Below, piece after piece: positions 49,841-61,899 of a DNA stretch of 64,000 nucleotides; positions within the stretch are counted from its first letter, which is position 1, and every line of letters begins with the position of its first letter. The DNA is from Populus alba (taxonomy: Eukaryota; Streptophyta; Magnoliopsida; Malpighiales; Salicaceae), in assembly GCF_005239225.2 (NCBI RefSeq), contig NC_133300.1, positions 17,389,875 to 17,453,874 of the forward strand. The letters run 5' to 3'. Position numbers and translations under genes: made by a program. The notes below the pieces were generated by a model. It ran no database searches. It saw only the letters and a list, made by a program, of their open reading frames with translations, and had not been told where the DNA came from.

Positions 49841-50653
49841 TCATCTGCTCCAGTCATGTGTATTACTACTTACTACAAGGTTACTTTTCTTCTTGTTCTT
49901 TTTTTTTTTTTTTTAATTAATTGTAAATGTCTAGATCAATTTATACACACCTCAACTAATTTTTTAGACTTTAAAGTTAATGAAATTTTTAATGACTCTC
50001 AGATTTGTAATATTCAAACTAATAATTTTTAAAATAAAGTTAAATCTAACCAGTAAAATTACAATAACTATTAGATTTTTACCCTTTCATACGAGATTGT
50101 TTTTGAACCCTCTATCCCCCAGTAACCCTTTTTCCGACCTCACGGAAATGGAGCCTAACATCTCTCTATTTCTCTACAAATTATCCAACTTTCGAGTCTG
50201 AGAAACCTAATATTTTTGTGTCACCCATCCTTAACAAAAAGCTATCCTTTTGTCACTTGAAGTTGAAGCTCCTTGTATTCCTTTGGAATTTTAAGAGTTA
50301 TGAATTTTAGATATAATTAAGAGTATAGATTTTTTTCTGAAGGCGCACAAAATTTCGTATTGAGGGAATCTTTAATAATTCCGAAACAAAAGTCCCACAT
50401 CACAACAAAAATCAGCAAGATCATTTACTATTCTTCTCAAATTATTGTTTTTGAAAATTTATTTTTCAATTACAAACCTTTTATGAAAGTAGCGTAAAAA
50501 TTTTCAAATTTACAATGCCATCCAAATTGCAAGAACCTCTACCACATTTTCTTGCATGCACAAGAAGAATGAGGGGGTGCGCATATAAGCATCTAATTAA
50601 ATGGATTGATCAATTTTCTCCCCGAGCCACTGATATATACTTCCGTGTAATAT

Positions 50654-53600
50654 TCAAGGTAATCCATTATCATCCGAAACTGTCCCCTCAAAGATCCTCT
50701 CCCTTGCCTTGGTTGCCTGCGATATTGACAGGCATACAAAGTAAAAATTAGGGTTCATGCATGAAGATCTTGATTCCATAAAACAATCAACATATTCTAT
50801 CCAAAAAAGCAAGTAAGACTAAATCAGTGCTTGCACAATACTCGTATGTATGAGCAGAACCTGTTTTTCCCAATCTGTCAGACCAGTTATGAGAGCAAGT
50901 AATGTTGCTTGCACAATATTCCCAGTTAGTATCCCGATCCAAAGGCCTTTCCCTCGGAGATGGAGAATGAAGCACAGTAGAACAGCTACTGGAATTCCAA
51001 CCAAATAATATGCTCCAAGGTTAATATAGGCCCCTATGTGCTGCCACCCACATCCTCTAGCAATTCCTGTACCCAGAACAGTTCTAGCTTTATTACCAGA
51101 CGTGCCATATGCAAGAAATATCATTCAGTATCATGTCTTGTTTGTAATAATTAATGTTGGTGGATTATGGGGTTGAAACACGAACAATTCAGATATTTCA
51201 CCATGTACATGCATGCGGGGGGGGGGGGGGGGGAGGCAAGAAAGGGCTTTGAAACTATGATGACTGATTCTGTAGGTTAGTTTTTTATTGCTCAGTAATA
51301 GTGTGAGAAGATGTAATATTTAAATAGGTTGGCCCTTCTAATAATAAATATATTTGTTGTATATTGAAACTATCTACGAAAAAAGAAAAAATTCGAAGTT
51401 TTAAACCACTTTTTTTACTTAATGGATTTTGTTGTAATATAAAAGATAAAATATAGAAATAAAAATATAAATCACAAACAGAAAAATTGAAGCAGAGCAC
51501 CGCCAATTAATTCTTCTTTCATCAAACAAATCAAGGCAATTGAGCAACGCTATAATCCCTAACTTCAAATTTATTTTGTCTTGTTTTGGGATATTTGTTA
51601 AGAATTTGATGAAGTTTTTGCATAGTTTTATTATTTTTGTTTTTTTTTGCTCGGATCTGCTAGTTTCACCAAATTTGTTATGAATTCATAATTAATATGA
51701 TAATCAATAATTTCTATTTTATAAAAGCACAACGAGTACTATTGTTACTTATTTGTTGCCTCGACATCAAGCTATCTTGAGGGAACAATAAGTACAATTA
51801 AAATAAATATATAAGAATCATTTTTTATTATTTTTTATTTTATTTCAAATTTTTTCAAACATAAATAATGTTTCATCTTATCTAATGTTTCTTATATACT
51901 TTATATGTTTATATTTGATAAGTATAAAAATCAATAAAATTAAAGTGATGGATATATTATGAAAATAAAATTAACTTCATCGTTTTAATTCAATTTTGTA
52001 TTACTCAAAACTTTTTACTTTATACAAAGATCATTATATATTTATATATTTTTTTATAACTCATGTATAATAACTTTAAAAAATATAATATTTTATTATA
52101 TTAATTTTGCACTCCCCTAACAAATAATCCGACCACCGCCCTGCATGCATGATAAGAGAAACTCACCGGAAAGTACTGTTTGCAAGCTATCCGCTACAAT
52201 TGAGAGACAAAGCAAGGGAGCCAGTTCATTTACGTAGTCCACAACCACCCTTTCACTGCTAAAAGCATATCCGAAAACATTGCGGCAGAAGAAGAGATTT
52301 GTGCTCACAATAACTGCCTCGATGAGGGAAATTTTCAGTACTGCACGAATAACCACTTGGACTGCCTCGTGATTTCCTGCTCCTAACTTATTTGAAACCT
52401 GAGCACTGCCAGAACAAGCACAGACAGATTTGTAATTAAGAATTGTTTTTTCATGCACGCAACTTGAAGAGACAGGACATGAATCTAACCTTCCAGCAGC
52501 TGCAATCCCACTTTGTAAATAGAAGTGCAATGATATTGTTGTGAGGCTGAGTACAAAGTTAAGAGATGATGAGAAGCGATCCTATCGAAGTCCCAAATCA
52601 ACCATTTTTAAAGTGCAGGAAAAGTACCATACCAGATAGAAAGAACAGATGTTTCAAGCTGTGAATTTGGCAGAAGCCCAGCCAGCAATATAAGTAGCTC
52701 AAAGGTCCACCATTCAAGACTTCATGAAAAGAACACGCAGAAGTATTTATTAGACATTCAAAGCACACAATAACAGAAGCTTAGGAAATTAAAGTCTAGT
52801 TAGACTGTATATGAATGAGAAATTACCAAACCATTACAGCAGAAGGGAGAGCAAAGCAAAAGAACTCCTTAATGCTAGAGAAAATATCATTCCAGTTGAC
52901 GACACGGGTTTTTTTGCAGGATGAAGAGAACCCCATATAAAGTCCAAGGAAGATCACATTCAACCAGTAAGACACATCAATGGCTAAAGCTGCTCCTTTG
53001 ATCCCTAGTTTCCATTTAAATATCAGAGCCCAGCAAAGGGGTATGTGGAAAAATAACGTCACGCTAGTGCTTAAAAGCATTGGCAGAATCAAGTTCATGG
53101 ACTGGAAGTAACGAAGTAGTGACTGAAGAACTGCGTAGGCAAATAATGCAGGAATGAGACAGATAGCATATTGGCAGGCTACCGTTGAGATTTCAGGGTC
53201 TTGGCCTATTTCTATCAATATCCTGTCCATGAATATCCAGAGGATAGATACAGGAATGCATATTGGAATGAGAGAGATGATTGCACAGTATGTATAGGTT
53301 CCAAGCTTTTGGTATTGCTCTGCTCCATATGCTTGTCCACATAGAGTTTCTAAGCCTCCTGTCAATCCAAACTGCTCGGTATGTAAATGTACTGTCAGTC
53401 ATCATGTATACAAGCTCAACCTTGATTCAAGAATTTAATAACAAATTGAGACAAATATATTGATAACTACATCTGCTTAAGCTCCAATTAATTTCTAATA
53501 AATCTTAGCAGATAGAGAAAGCATGAACAAGGACTAAGTTAGAGAAAACAAGACTCACTAGGAGACTAAAGCCAGTGACAGTAGCAAAAGATCCGCCGAT

Positions 53601-53789
53601 GGAGACGGCTGACAGAGACAATTCACCAAGGTGACCTGCCATCATTAGCGAAACAACCTGCAACAGATATAGTGACACCATCACCACCACCATGGGAGCT
53701 GCCATGCAGCTCACCTTCTTCAGCTCTTCCACCAGTGTAGTGGAAGCCCATGTCCTATCTTCAGTCTTTGGCAGCAGTGGCTGTTCCAT
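50654..53789 (-). CDS. MATE transporter, DETOXIFICATION-type (copy 3)
   Basis: Seven exons: 53789-53559, 53371-52827, 52719-52633, 52546-52490, 52405-52167, 51066-50861, 50716-50654. They total 1428 nt, 475 aa plus TGA, all in phase. It starts [20 protein letters not shown]. Key segments: [104 protein letters not shown], and an [12 protein letters not shown]-terminus. Intron 5 is enlarged to 1.1 kb (51067-52166) and contains a 17-G run. A TATA element lies about 50 bp upstream of the ATG. It is the furthest upstream intact member of the cluster. The substrate is unknown. Confidence 0.95.
51217..51233. repeat. poly(G) run in MATE copy 3 intron 5
   Basis: Seventeen consecutive G on the plus strand (C on the gene strand). 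Its length may be unreliable in the assembly. Confidence 0.9.
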
Positions 53790-53837
53790 CTCTCCCTCTC
53801 CAAATTTCCCTCCCTAAACCATTCCTACAATCTTGTC

Positions 53838-53844
53838 ATTTATA
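53838..53844 (-). promoter_or_regulatory. TATA box of MATE copy 3
   Basis: TATAAAT on the minus strand, about 50 bp upstream of the start codon at 53789, giving a short leader. Confidence 0.5.
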
Positions 53845-54458
53845 GCATTGCAGTGAGAAAAACAAATACGTTGTTTCATTTCGTCAAGAAAACAAATAAA
53901 TCATGTTACGAAGTTACAAACGTAGAAAGGGACCGCCATCTCTCAAACTAGAAGTCAATTCTGTCAGAAAAACATGATTTCTTTAAGAAAACAAGTTTGG
54001 TCTTACACGACTGTCAATTTGTTCCTCGGATATTTATCATCAACATTGAAGAGTTAAGCGGCTGAGCTTCAGATTTCGATTGGAGGGTGGAACAAGTAGT
54101 CTGATATTCATTATCAAATTTCTCATCATGTTGAAAACCGATGTTGTCATTAGATTAAACGCTAAACTTAACAGCTATCCTATGTTTTAAGGATTTCCAT
54201 GTTGACAGATGAATGAACTTATTTGAATTGGCATGTAAGGTTTTATGTGAGAGAGGGATCCCTTAATATGTACATCATAATTTTTTTGGAAGATTTCAGT
54301 TTAATTTTTTGTTTCCACAAAATTCATTCTGTAAACAAAAAAAAAAAAAAAAACGTGTTCCTATGACTGCTATATGTGGATACATGAATGAATTCCAATT
54401 TGAATTGGCATATAGAATATTAAATTGTTCATTATGTCTTATTTCTTGGAAATTCGAT

Positions 54459-54463
<5 letters not shown>

Positions 54464-54508
<45 letters not shown>
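54464..54508. repeat. (TA)n microsatellite
   Basis: About 22 TA units in intergenic DNA. Confidence 0.95.
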
Positions 54509-54514
<6 letters not shown>

Positions 54515-55544
54515 AAAACACCATTTATCAGGAAAGAAAACAATGCAAATATAAATTACTTTAGAATGGTGGATTTATATAGGGAGTTCCATTGTTCACA
54601 AAAATAAAAATAGAGATAGAAAAAAAATGCTTGGTTGTAGCTATTTTAAAAGAAAAAATATTTGGAAGGTTTTATTATATTTATTTTAACTTTATATATG
54701 TCACGTAAATTATATTTGTATTTAGATAAATTATTTTCTACATAAAAATGCCTAATGTAACAATAGAAATTGCAATGGGGATGTTTGTTCGGAGTACAAT
54801 ATTATATAGATAAAAGATATTTTATATATAAAATACTAAAAAATATATATTTTACATGAAGAATATTTTATAATATTTGATAAATAATAATGTTAAAATA
54901 TAATTACATTAAAATAATAATGATAATGACGAGTTATAATTATTAAATGGTGGTGATAAAGGTTACAAGGAAAAAGTGATTGTGATGGTAATAATAATAA
55001 TAATAATAATGGTAAAGTAGTTAGTCATGACAGCACGCAACAATAACAAGGTGGAGGTAATAACAATGAGGTGATAGTGATTGAAATTTTTAAATAATAT
55101 TGTTATTGTAGCATTAGTCATAAAATATTTTATAAAATTAAAATATTTTTTAATAAATTAAGTAAATTTAATTGTTGGATGTAAAATATTTGATGAAACT
55201 CAATTTTTATTTTGTGAAATGTTTTATAAAACAACCCAAAAAAAATAAAAATAAAAAACTATAAAATATTTTACACAAAACAAACTCTCATGAATAGTTT
55301 GTGAGCCAAAAAAAAAACATTTCCATGATGAGATCTTGAACAGAGCATTCTTAATCTCAACTACATAACATAAATAAGAGACAAGGGAGAGTTTATTTAT
55401 TTATTCATTTCGTTTTCTATCTTCTCAACATTGCCTAAATAATAAAAAAAAATAAAAAACACACAGCAGACTTTTTTTCTCTATCTCTTTCTTTGTATAC
55501 ATTGAATATATATCTATTTATGAGAATAATAAAAAAAAAATTGT

Positions 55545-55660
55545 TAATATTTTAATTTAAAATTACTTTAAAATAATATGTTTTTAATATCACCAAATCA
55601 AAACAATAAAAAAAAACATGAAAAATAATAAATTAAAACTAAAAAAAGAAAGAAAAAACA
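55545..55660. repeat. AT-rich MITE-family fragment
   Basis: AATTACTTTAAAATAATATGTTTTTAATATCACCAAATCAAAACAATAAAA resembles the core of the family in reverse orientation. It is truncated. Confidence 0.4.
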
Positions 55661-56312
55661 GTGAACCATAAAATCAACTACCTCATGTGACGGAACCTCA
55701 TCAAGAGAGGAAAAAACGATAACTACAACTTGACAAGTTATTGCAGCGACATGCAAGAAGATGGAACCGTGTAAAGCATTTTAAGAGGATTGAAACACGT
55801 TTTTCACTCATGACTTGTATATCCACATAATCTTCAACTCTGAAATTATGGCCTTGGATTTCAAACACGAGATTCTCAGTTACAGTCCCCCGTTTTTTGC
55901 ATGCGCGCTGGCCATTTTCCACGTCCCCCATGACGAGTCTGTCATCACCTCTATCTACTTCATAGCCTTTGTCTGTATTCCAGATGACCTTAATTGCTTT
56001 CTTCAACAGTTTTGTCCTCTGTCTTCGCCCATGGTTTTGTCCCTCACTGACCTGTAAATCTTGTTTGGGCAAAAACCCTCCAAGCCAACTGTCCTTCTGA
56101 TAACTAATTTGCCTGATCACCAACATTCTGAGCTTACATCAAAGTAATCTTCAAGAGCTGTGTTCTTGATTCCTCGTACTAGAACCTCCCTTGTCGTTGC
56201 CTTAGCACAGATCCAGAGCTGTTTTTGCAAGTTCCCTCCCTTGTGTGTCTTTCTCCACTTGGCAAATTAAGATGCTCATAAGCACAATACGGCTTCAGAA
56301 ATAGGCATTTGT

Positions 56313-56315
<3 letters not shown>

Positions 56316-56349
<34 letters not shown>
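56316..56349. repeat. (TA)n microsatellite
   Basis: About 16 TA units. Confidence 0.95.
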
Positions 56350-56352
<3 letters not shown>

Positions 56353-56862
56353 GAGTCTAGGCCTGAATGATACAATCCAAGTCAAAAATTAAAGGCAGAT
56401 GCGCACGACTTTTCTTTTTTTCCAAGTGGAGCAATTGACATGTTGTAAACCAAACTTTTTTTTAATAACTCATTTACATTGATAAATAGTGTATCATCTT
56501 CTGCCATTTTATTTGACCCAAAGTTGGACTTTTTAGATAAATTAAAAACTTTTTTTTTTAAATTATTTTTAACTTGAAAACACCTAAAATTATCCTAAAA
56601 ATATTGTTTATGGCAAATTAGCTAAAATCAAATATAATTAATTTTTTTAAAAAAAAAACACTGTTTAAATGTAAAAACAAAGGCACTGTAATTTATGCGT
56701 AATAAAGATAGATTATTTTAATTACCCTAGACCAAAAAAGATGGGGAACGCTATAGCTTTGGCTTACATGCACAAATAGAACAAGTCCATGAGCTATGTG
56801 TTGGTACCGAAATTTTAAAATTTATACATTCTTGTGATGTAAAAATATTTTAATTTCGTAAT

Positions 56863-56925
56863 TCAATTTTTCTTATCCTCCATTGAAGTTCTTCTCTTGA
56901 ATATCCTCTCCCTTGCCTTCGTTAC
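56863..56925 (-). pseudogene. orphan last exon of a fourth MATE gene
   Basis: 63 nt after a TGCAG acceptor, ending in TGA, encoding [20 protein letters not shown]. It has the same length (63 nt) and phase as the last exons of MATE copies 2 and 3 and the same KARERIF core as copy 3. No other MATE exon is found between it and the ATP23 gene at 60.25 kb, so only the 3' end of this copy survives. Confidence 0.85.
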
Positions 56926-57357
56926 CTGCAGTTTTAGCACATAATTAAGGTCAAATATTTGTCACTGAACTCGGTGGAAAGCCATAGAACAAGAATACAA
57001 ACTACAGGAGAAAGCGTTCATGAAGGAAAGACGTGTTTATTCCAATCTTTACAGGCTGCAAATAACATATCCTTTTAAATAAGCAATTAAAGGGGAGTAT
57101 TTCACTTTCAATCTCTTAATTAAGGTGGCTCCTCCTTGTTAATTTACAGAAAGAAAATCCTCGAAACTTGAGAATTGTGATAAGATATGAAATATTACAA
57201 TGCTCAATTCAAATGGGCCTTAACTTTCTTATGGTTCTGGGAATTTCAATTCGAGAAAAAACTATTATGTAACTTTCTTATCAATGACTCGTGGATATAT
57301 GAAAAACCCTAGTCGAGATTTGGAAGTTTGAAAGGTCAGATTCCAATCACATCCAAT

Positions 57358-57358
<1 letters not shown>

Positions 57359-57414
<56 letters not shown>
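57359..57414. repeat. (TA)n microsatellite
   Basis: About 28 TA units; the ORF predicted through it is an artefact. Confidence 0.95.
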
Positions 57415-57418
<4 letters not shown>

Positions 57419-57790
57419 GAAAAGATGGGGAGTGTGCAGGCACTCATGCGAAATCATAGCAAACAAATGCCAAATTATACTTTGCTTCTTAAAATTTATG
57501 TTTTATTGTTAGGTCCTAAATCAACAAAGAAATTGAAATCATCTTATGTTTCTGTCCCTTTTTTCTTTTCTAGTGGCAAGACCTAGAAAAACAAATTCAG
57601 ATTGGTCAATTAATTACTAGCCTAGCCACCACATGTAACAGTTTTTCTTGTTGGTGTTAGTAAATGAATTATAAATAAAATATTAGGTTATGTTTAATGA
57701 TCAGTACCCTAGAATAAAATAATAAGATAAAAAATAAATATATTGTTAAAAAAAATTTAAAATAAAATTTTGAACTTTCAAAATACAAAA

Positions 57791-57957
57791 CATGTTTTTA
57801 TTATCTTCATCTCTTTCGTATATAAAAACTGTTGTTGGTAGGCATAATCATTAAATTTTGTAAGAAAAACATAAAAAACATGTTTTCATTATCTTCATCT
57901 CTTTCGTATATAAAAAAATGTTGTTGTTAGGCATAATTAATCATTAAATTTTGCAAG
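57791..57957 (+). repeat. 88-bp imperfect tandem duplication
   Basis: Two copies beginning CATGTTTT(T/C)ATTATCTTCA (57791 and 57879), both containing CTCTTTCGTATATAAAAA, TGTTGTTG.TAGGCATAAT and CATTAAATTTTG.AAG. A few substitutions and small indels separate them. Confidence 0.8.
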
Positions 57958-58802
57958 TTATAGTCAAATTATTTTTAAAATGTTTTTAAAATTATTTTTT
58001 ATTTAAAAAAAATCAAATTAATATTTTTTCTTTTTTTCTTTTTTGTCAAAAGGTGGCCATCTAAATATATATTGTGGTCATGATCTCTGGACAGAATTAA
58101 TATCATAGTTATAACAGCCAGTCAAGAGTTGACTCAGCTCAAATTATGGATAACCCGCAAGCCAGTCCAAGTTTTAATTTAAAAAAATATATATAACTAA
58201 AATGACACCACTGAGTTAACAAGTTAATTACCTGATAATTTGCCGAGCCAAGCCGGGTCTTGTAACTATTATCATACTGGTGAATGCTGCAGTATCACAC
58301 AAGGCCAGCTTGGGTGCATAATTAACGGACAAACAGAAGAAAAGAGGCACGCGAAGTCTACCTCTGTGTTAATGCTGCAGCCTCCCGCCACCGTCATCTC
58401 CCGCCACCGTTATTCTCCGGGGCTTATCCACTTAATTACCGCCGCATAAACCACCATCATCAAATTTCAGAATAAGAGCACCACATCTGTTAGTATCACT
58501 TTTGTTTTTTCAGCACAATCATATGGTGTTTTATAACAACCTTTATCCATAACGTAAGATAGCAACTACAGTGATGGGAAATCTGAAGCAGCATTGTGGA
58601 ATTGTAAGTTTAAAAGACAAGAATCTTGAGCTCCTAAGCTTCTATCCTCATAATGTACATGGAATTTAAGAAAACGAGGGAAGTAAAGCTATGTTGGGAA
58701 GAAGAATGAGGCCCCTCATGCAATCTAATCGAGTGAAGCCTCTCACACCACACGCCACGAACTCTCCCCCAAACTTGATACGTGGGGCGGCGGCGGCTGA
58801 AA

Positions 58803-59750
58803 GAGAGTCGTGAGAAGCCAATTTAGTTACTCTTTGTTTTTGTATTTTTAAGTATTTTTTAAAAATAATTTTTTTTGTTTTAAATTAATAATTTTTTTAG
58901 TGTTTTTGATTATTTTAATGTGTTGATGTCAAAAATAATTTTTTAAAAATAAAAAAATAAGTTTTTTTAATTTTTCCAAATAAAAAACACTTTAAAAAAA
59001 ATAACTCACACATAATAAAAAATAAAAGAGGAGACCACATTGAGGAAACAACAAATTTGTTGATATGGCTGCAAGAGTGTCGTGAGCAACCATAGCTCCT
59101 ATTTGTTTTTACGTTTAAAAGTATTTTTGAAAAAAATTTAAATTTTTTTTTAATTTTTTTCAAATTAATATTTTTTTAAATGTTATTTTTTATGCGTTGA
59201 TTTCAAAAATAATCTTTTAAAAATAAAAAAAAAATACTTTTTTAAATTTTTTTCTAAGTGAAAAAACATTTTAAAAAGTAACAAATAATAAAAATACAAT
59301 GAAAAAAAGGGGTGGCCATTCTATTTAGGTCTTATTTGTTTTTGCGTTTTAAAATATTTTTAAAAAAAAAAATTAATTTTTTTTCTTTATTTCAAATTAA
59401 TATATTTTTTAATATTTTCTGATCATTTTAATACGCTAATAATAAAAATAATTTTTAAAAAATATATTTTTTGATGTTTTTCCAAGTAAAAAACACTTTA
59501 AAAAACAACTCAAAACACAATTAAAAAAAAAAAGGGCAAGAGAGTCGTGAGCAGCTAATTTGTTAAGCCCTATTTATTTTTACAGTTTTAAAAAATTGTT
59601 GGAAAAAAATTAATTTTTTTTTATTTTACTTTGTTTGCTTTAACTTAATATTTTTTTAGTGTTTTTAATATCAAAAATAATTTTTTAAAAATAAAAAATA
59701 TATATATATTTTATACTTTTTCAAATAAAAACCACTTTAAAAATTCATGC
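58803..59750 (+). repeat. tandem array of a MITE-containing unit
   Basis: Four direct units of about 230-270 bp (starting near 58805, 59072, 59310 and 59540). Each has the AT-rich MITE (core GATGTCAAAAATAATTTTTT, right end AAAAAACACTTTAAAAA). Three of the four are preceded by the same non-MITE linker, AGAG(A/T)(G)TCGTGAG(A/C)A. Because the linker is repeated too, this looks like segmental tandem duplication rather than independent insertions. Confidence 0.7.
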
Positions 59751-60251
59751 ATTTCCAAACTTAAATTACGCACCATTTTGCAAAAACAAAAGGAAATAAC
59801 CTCCTTTCTTATATTCGTTTCTGAAGAATACACCAGCCACGCCCACTCATGGCAATCGCTCAAGTATCAACTATGCCAAGTTAACACAGCCAAATAGGAA
59901 AAAAGAAATATATACTGCGTAATATGTGAAATTGACCATATGCTCTTTTGAAACACCTGAAGCTAAAAGAAAGAAACCTGTAGTTCCATTTTTTTAATCT
60001 GAACTGCGAAGAAAATCAATCATGGACGGGTTACTCAACCATGGATGTGTTGCAACATTTTAAAAAGGAAAATCCTTTTGGTACCATTGCATCTCAATGA
60101 AAAAAAATGTGAGCCTCTGAAAGAATCGAGTATTCTCTTCAAGCAGAAAGATCCAGTTCATAATACTTTGCAGGCCAATGCAATCACCAAAATCATTTAC
60201 ATATAAGATTCGGAGCAACAATAGGTGGATCGGCAAAGCAAGTGCACCGTT

Positions 60252-61895
60252 TCAAGGAGCTCTATCAAAGGGCCGTGTATCATTGTAACAGACATCCCAT
60301 ACAGCTTCCATGGCATCCCTTGCAGCTGCTTCTGAGCAATGCGGGTTGGCAATCACTGACTTCATAACTCTCCTTCTCACACATTCCTTCATGTTTACAT
60401 CGAAAAGTTAGTTAATATGATGACATATCACAAAATTTTAGATCTTAATATAAAGGACCTCATGATAATTAAAGTTATCAGCTGCTTAAAAGGCACTTGA
60501 ATCGCAAGGATCACAAATTCTCTAAACATAACATGTGGGGTCCTGAAGCACTCAATTCTCAAGGGGTACATTTCACTAACTCCAACTTCTCTCTGAACAA
60601 GGTGATTTCAAAGCCAAAAGAAAACCTCTACTGCATACATGACATAAACATTTACCCTCAACTGACTACCTATGAAAAGATTTGGATTTTCATCTCATAC
60701 GCTAGCAGATGCATGAATACAGTGGACAGGACCATATGTTTAAATGTGAAGTTTCAAAAGAAATGTATAACTCACTTGTTCATGACCTCTTAATTTGATA
60801 TAACCCCGCAGCAACTCCCGTTTATAATGGCAATCACCACTTAAATGTCCAGCACGAATCTGAACACACAAACAAGAGAAGAAAAAATTTAGACGCAAGT
60901 ATCAAGAGGGGAGTAGTAGTTTCAGTTTGTAAAAAGACTTGGTACATCTTGATAAGCTCCCAACTTCCATCTATACATGGTGATTTCAAAGCCTTAAAAC
61001 AACCAATACTGAAAACATGCGAAACTCAATTTGTTTGAAAGGCTTCATAGATTTTGCAATGATTCAGACCTCACTACAGGCATGATGCGCACAATCAGCC
61101 CAGTCCAAGTTTGCAGCCTGACAGTCATCATAAGCATGAATCAACTCATGTGCAATAACTTGGTTTACGTCATCTTGAATGTTCATGTGATTACTACACA
61201 CCATTATCTGAAAAATAGAATGGAAGTTAGCCAAGACTACTATCTAAACACTTAAGCATGCTAAAGGAGAAAACACACCCAAAAATGATAAGCTGGCCAG
61301 CAAGGAAAACATAATTCACATACCAATTAAAAGAAACAACTCAAAGCATTAATCAAATCGAGAGGGGGGGGGGTGCAAATGCTTAAGAAGACATTGAAAT
61401 ACTGTAAATTTAAGCAAACATTCTACCATATTGCCTTCAAATCCCAATGAAAATAAAGATTAAAATCATGAAAAAAAATTAAAAGAATGAGCAAAGCAAT
61501 GCTACCCCTTTTCCACGAACATAACCACCAGCAATGCTCCTATCACAATTAACAGCCTTGAAGAAATTTTCACTAACACCACACCCTGCTTTCTCCAAAT
61601 TCTCCCTCAAAAATCTCACCATTGGAGCTATAAATTACAAAACCAAAACAAAATTAACAGGAAAGTCAGTAAACAATATTCAAAAATAAATTACAGTGCC
61701 AGACAAAGTGGCAGATACCCAATTTAAGCTACAAATTGGAAAAACCCTAAACCTGAACCCTGATGAGATTTATGAAGATGAGGAGAAATTAAAGGATTTG
61801 GAAATTTTACTCCGGAGACTCCGTCGAATCATATCTTCGCATTCCTTCACTGTCCGGCAGCCGGACCCAGGTGCGGTGCCCGGTTCCTCCGCCAT
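60252..61895 (-). CDS. ATP23: ATP23-type mitochondrial metalloprotease
   Basis: Five exons: 61895-61811, 61627-61506, 61207-61070, 60859-60776, 60386-60252. They total 564 nt, 187 aa plus TGA, in phase with GT..AG junctions. The start MAEEPGTAPGSGCRTVKECE is the first ATG. Residues 89-93 are HELIH, the HEXXH zinc and catalytic motif of peptidase family M76, in VNQVIAHELIHAYDDC. Other conserved parts: AGGYVRGKGVIMVCSNHM, NLDWADCAHHACSEIRAGHL, SGDCHYKRELLRG and NDTRPFDRAP at the C-terminus, with many conserved Cys. The family (ATP23, also called Ku70-binding/XRCC6BP1) acts in the mitochondrial intermembrane space; yeast Atp23 processes Atp6 and helps assemble the F0 sector. The plant role is inferred. 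It appears single and complete. Confidence 0.95.
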
Positions 61896-61899
61896 TTTC

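Larger units (their letters stand above)
48360..50640. other. spacer between MATE copies 2 and 3
   Basis: Contains the promoter of copy 2 and three MITE-like stretches (48695-48810, 49000-49085, 49665-49840). It also contains an isolated open frame on the minus strand at 49219-49656, with an acidic tail (AGDEDDDAYDEG) and no recognisable domain. I see no convincing gene. Confidence 0.4.
53850..56860. other. intergenic upstream of MATE copy 3
   Basis: No clear gene. Contains a (TA)n tract (54464-54508), an (AAT)n stretch near 55000, a MITE-like piece (55545-55660), and a less AT-rich block at 55700-56280. That block has a minus-strand open frame (55701-56126) that I cannot assign to a family and that may be a decayed gene piece. 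A second (TA)n lies at 56316-56349. Confidence 0.4.
56930..60240. other. intergenic between MATE relic and ATP23 gene
   Basis: No coding gene. Contains a (TA)n tract (57359-57414), an 88-bp tandem duplication, a GC-richer patch at 58230-58800 with two TCCCGCCACCGT copies near 58390, and the MITE array at 58.8-59.75 kb. Confidence 0.5.

Noticed and set aside
55701..56126. 141-codon minus ORF as a gene
   Set aside because: No recognisable domain, no splice or promoter support; kept only as a note in the intergenic entry.
59330..59520. MITE copies as miRNA precursors
   Set aside because: Their pairing is AT-rich and imperfect, repeated many times in the window, and explained by terminal inverted repeats.
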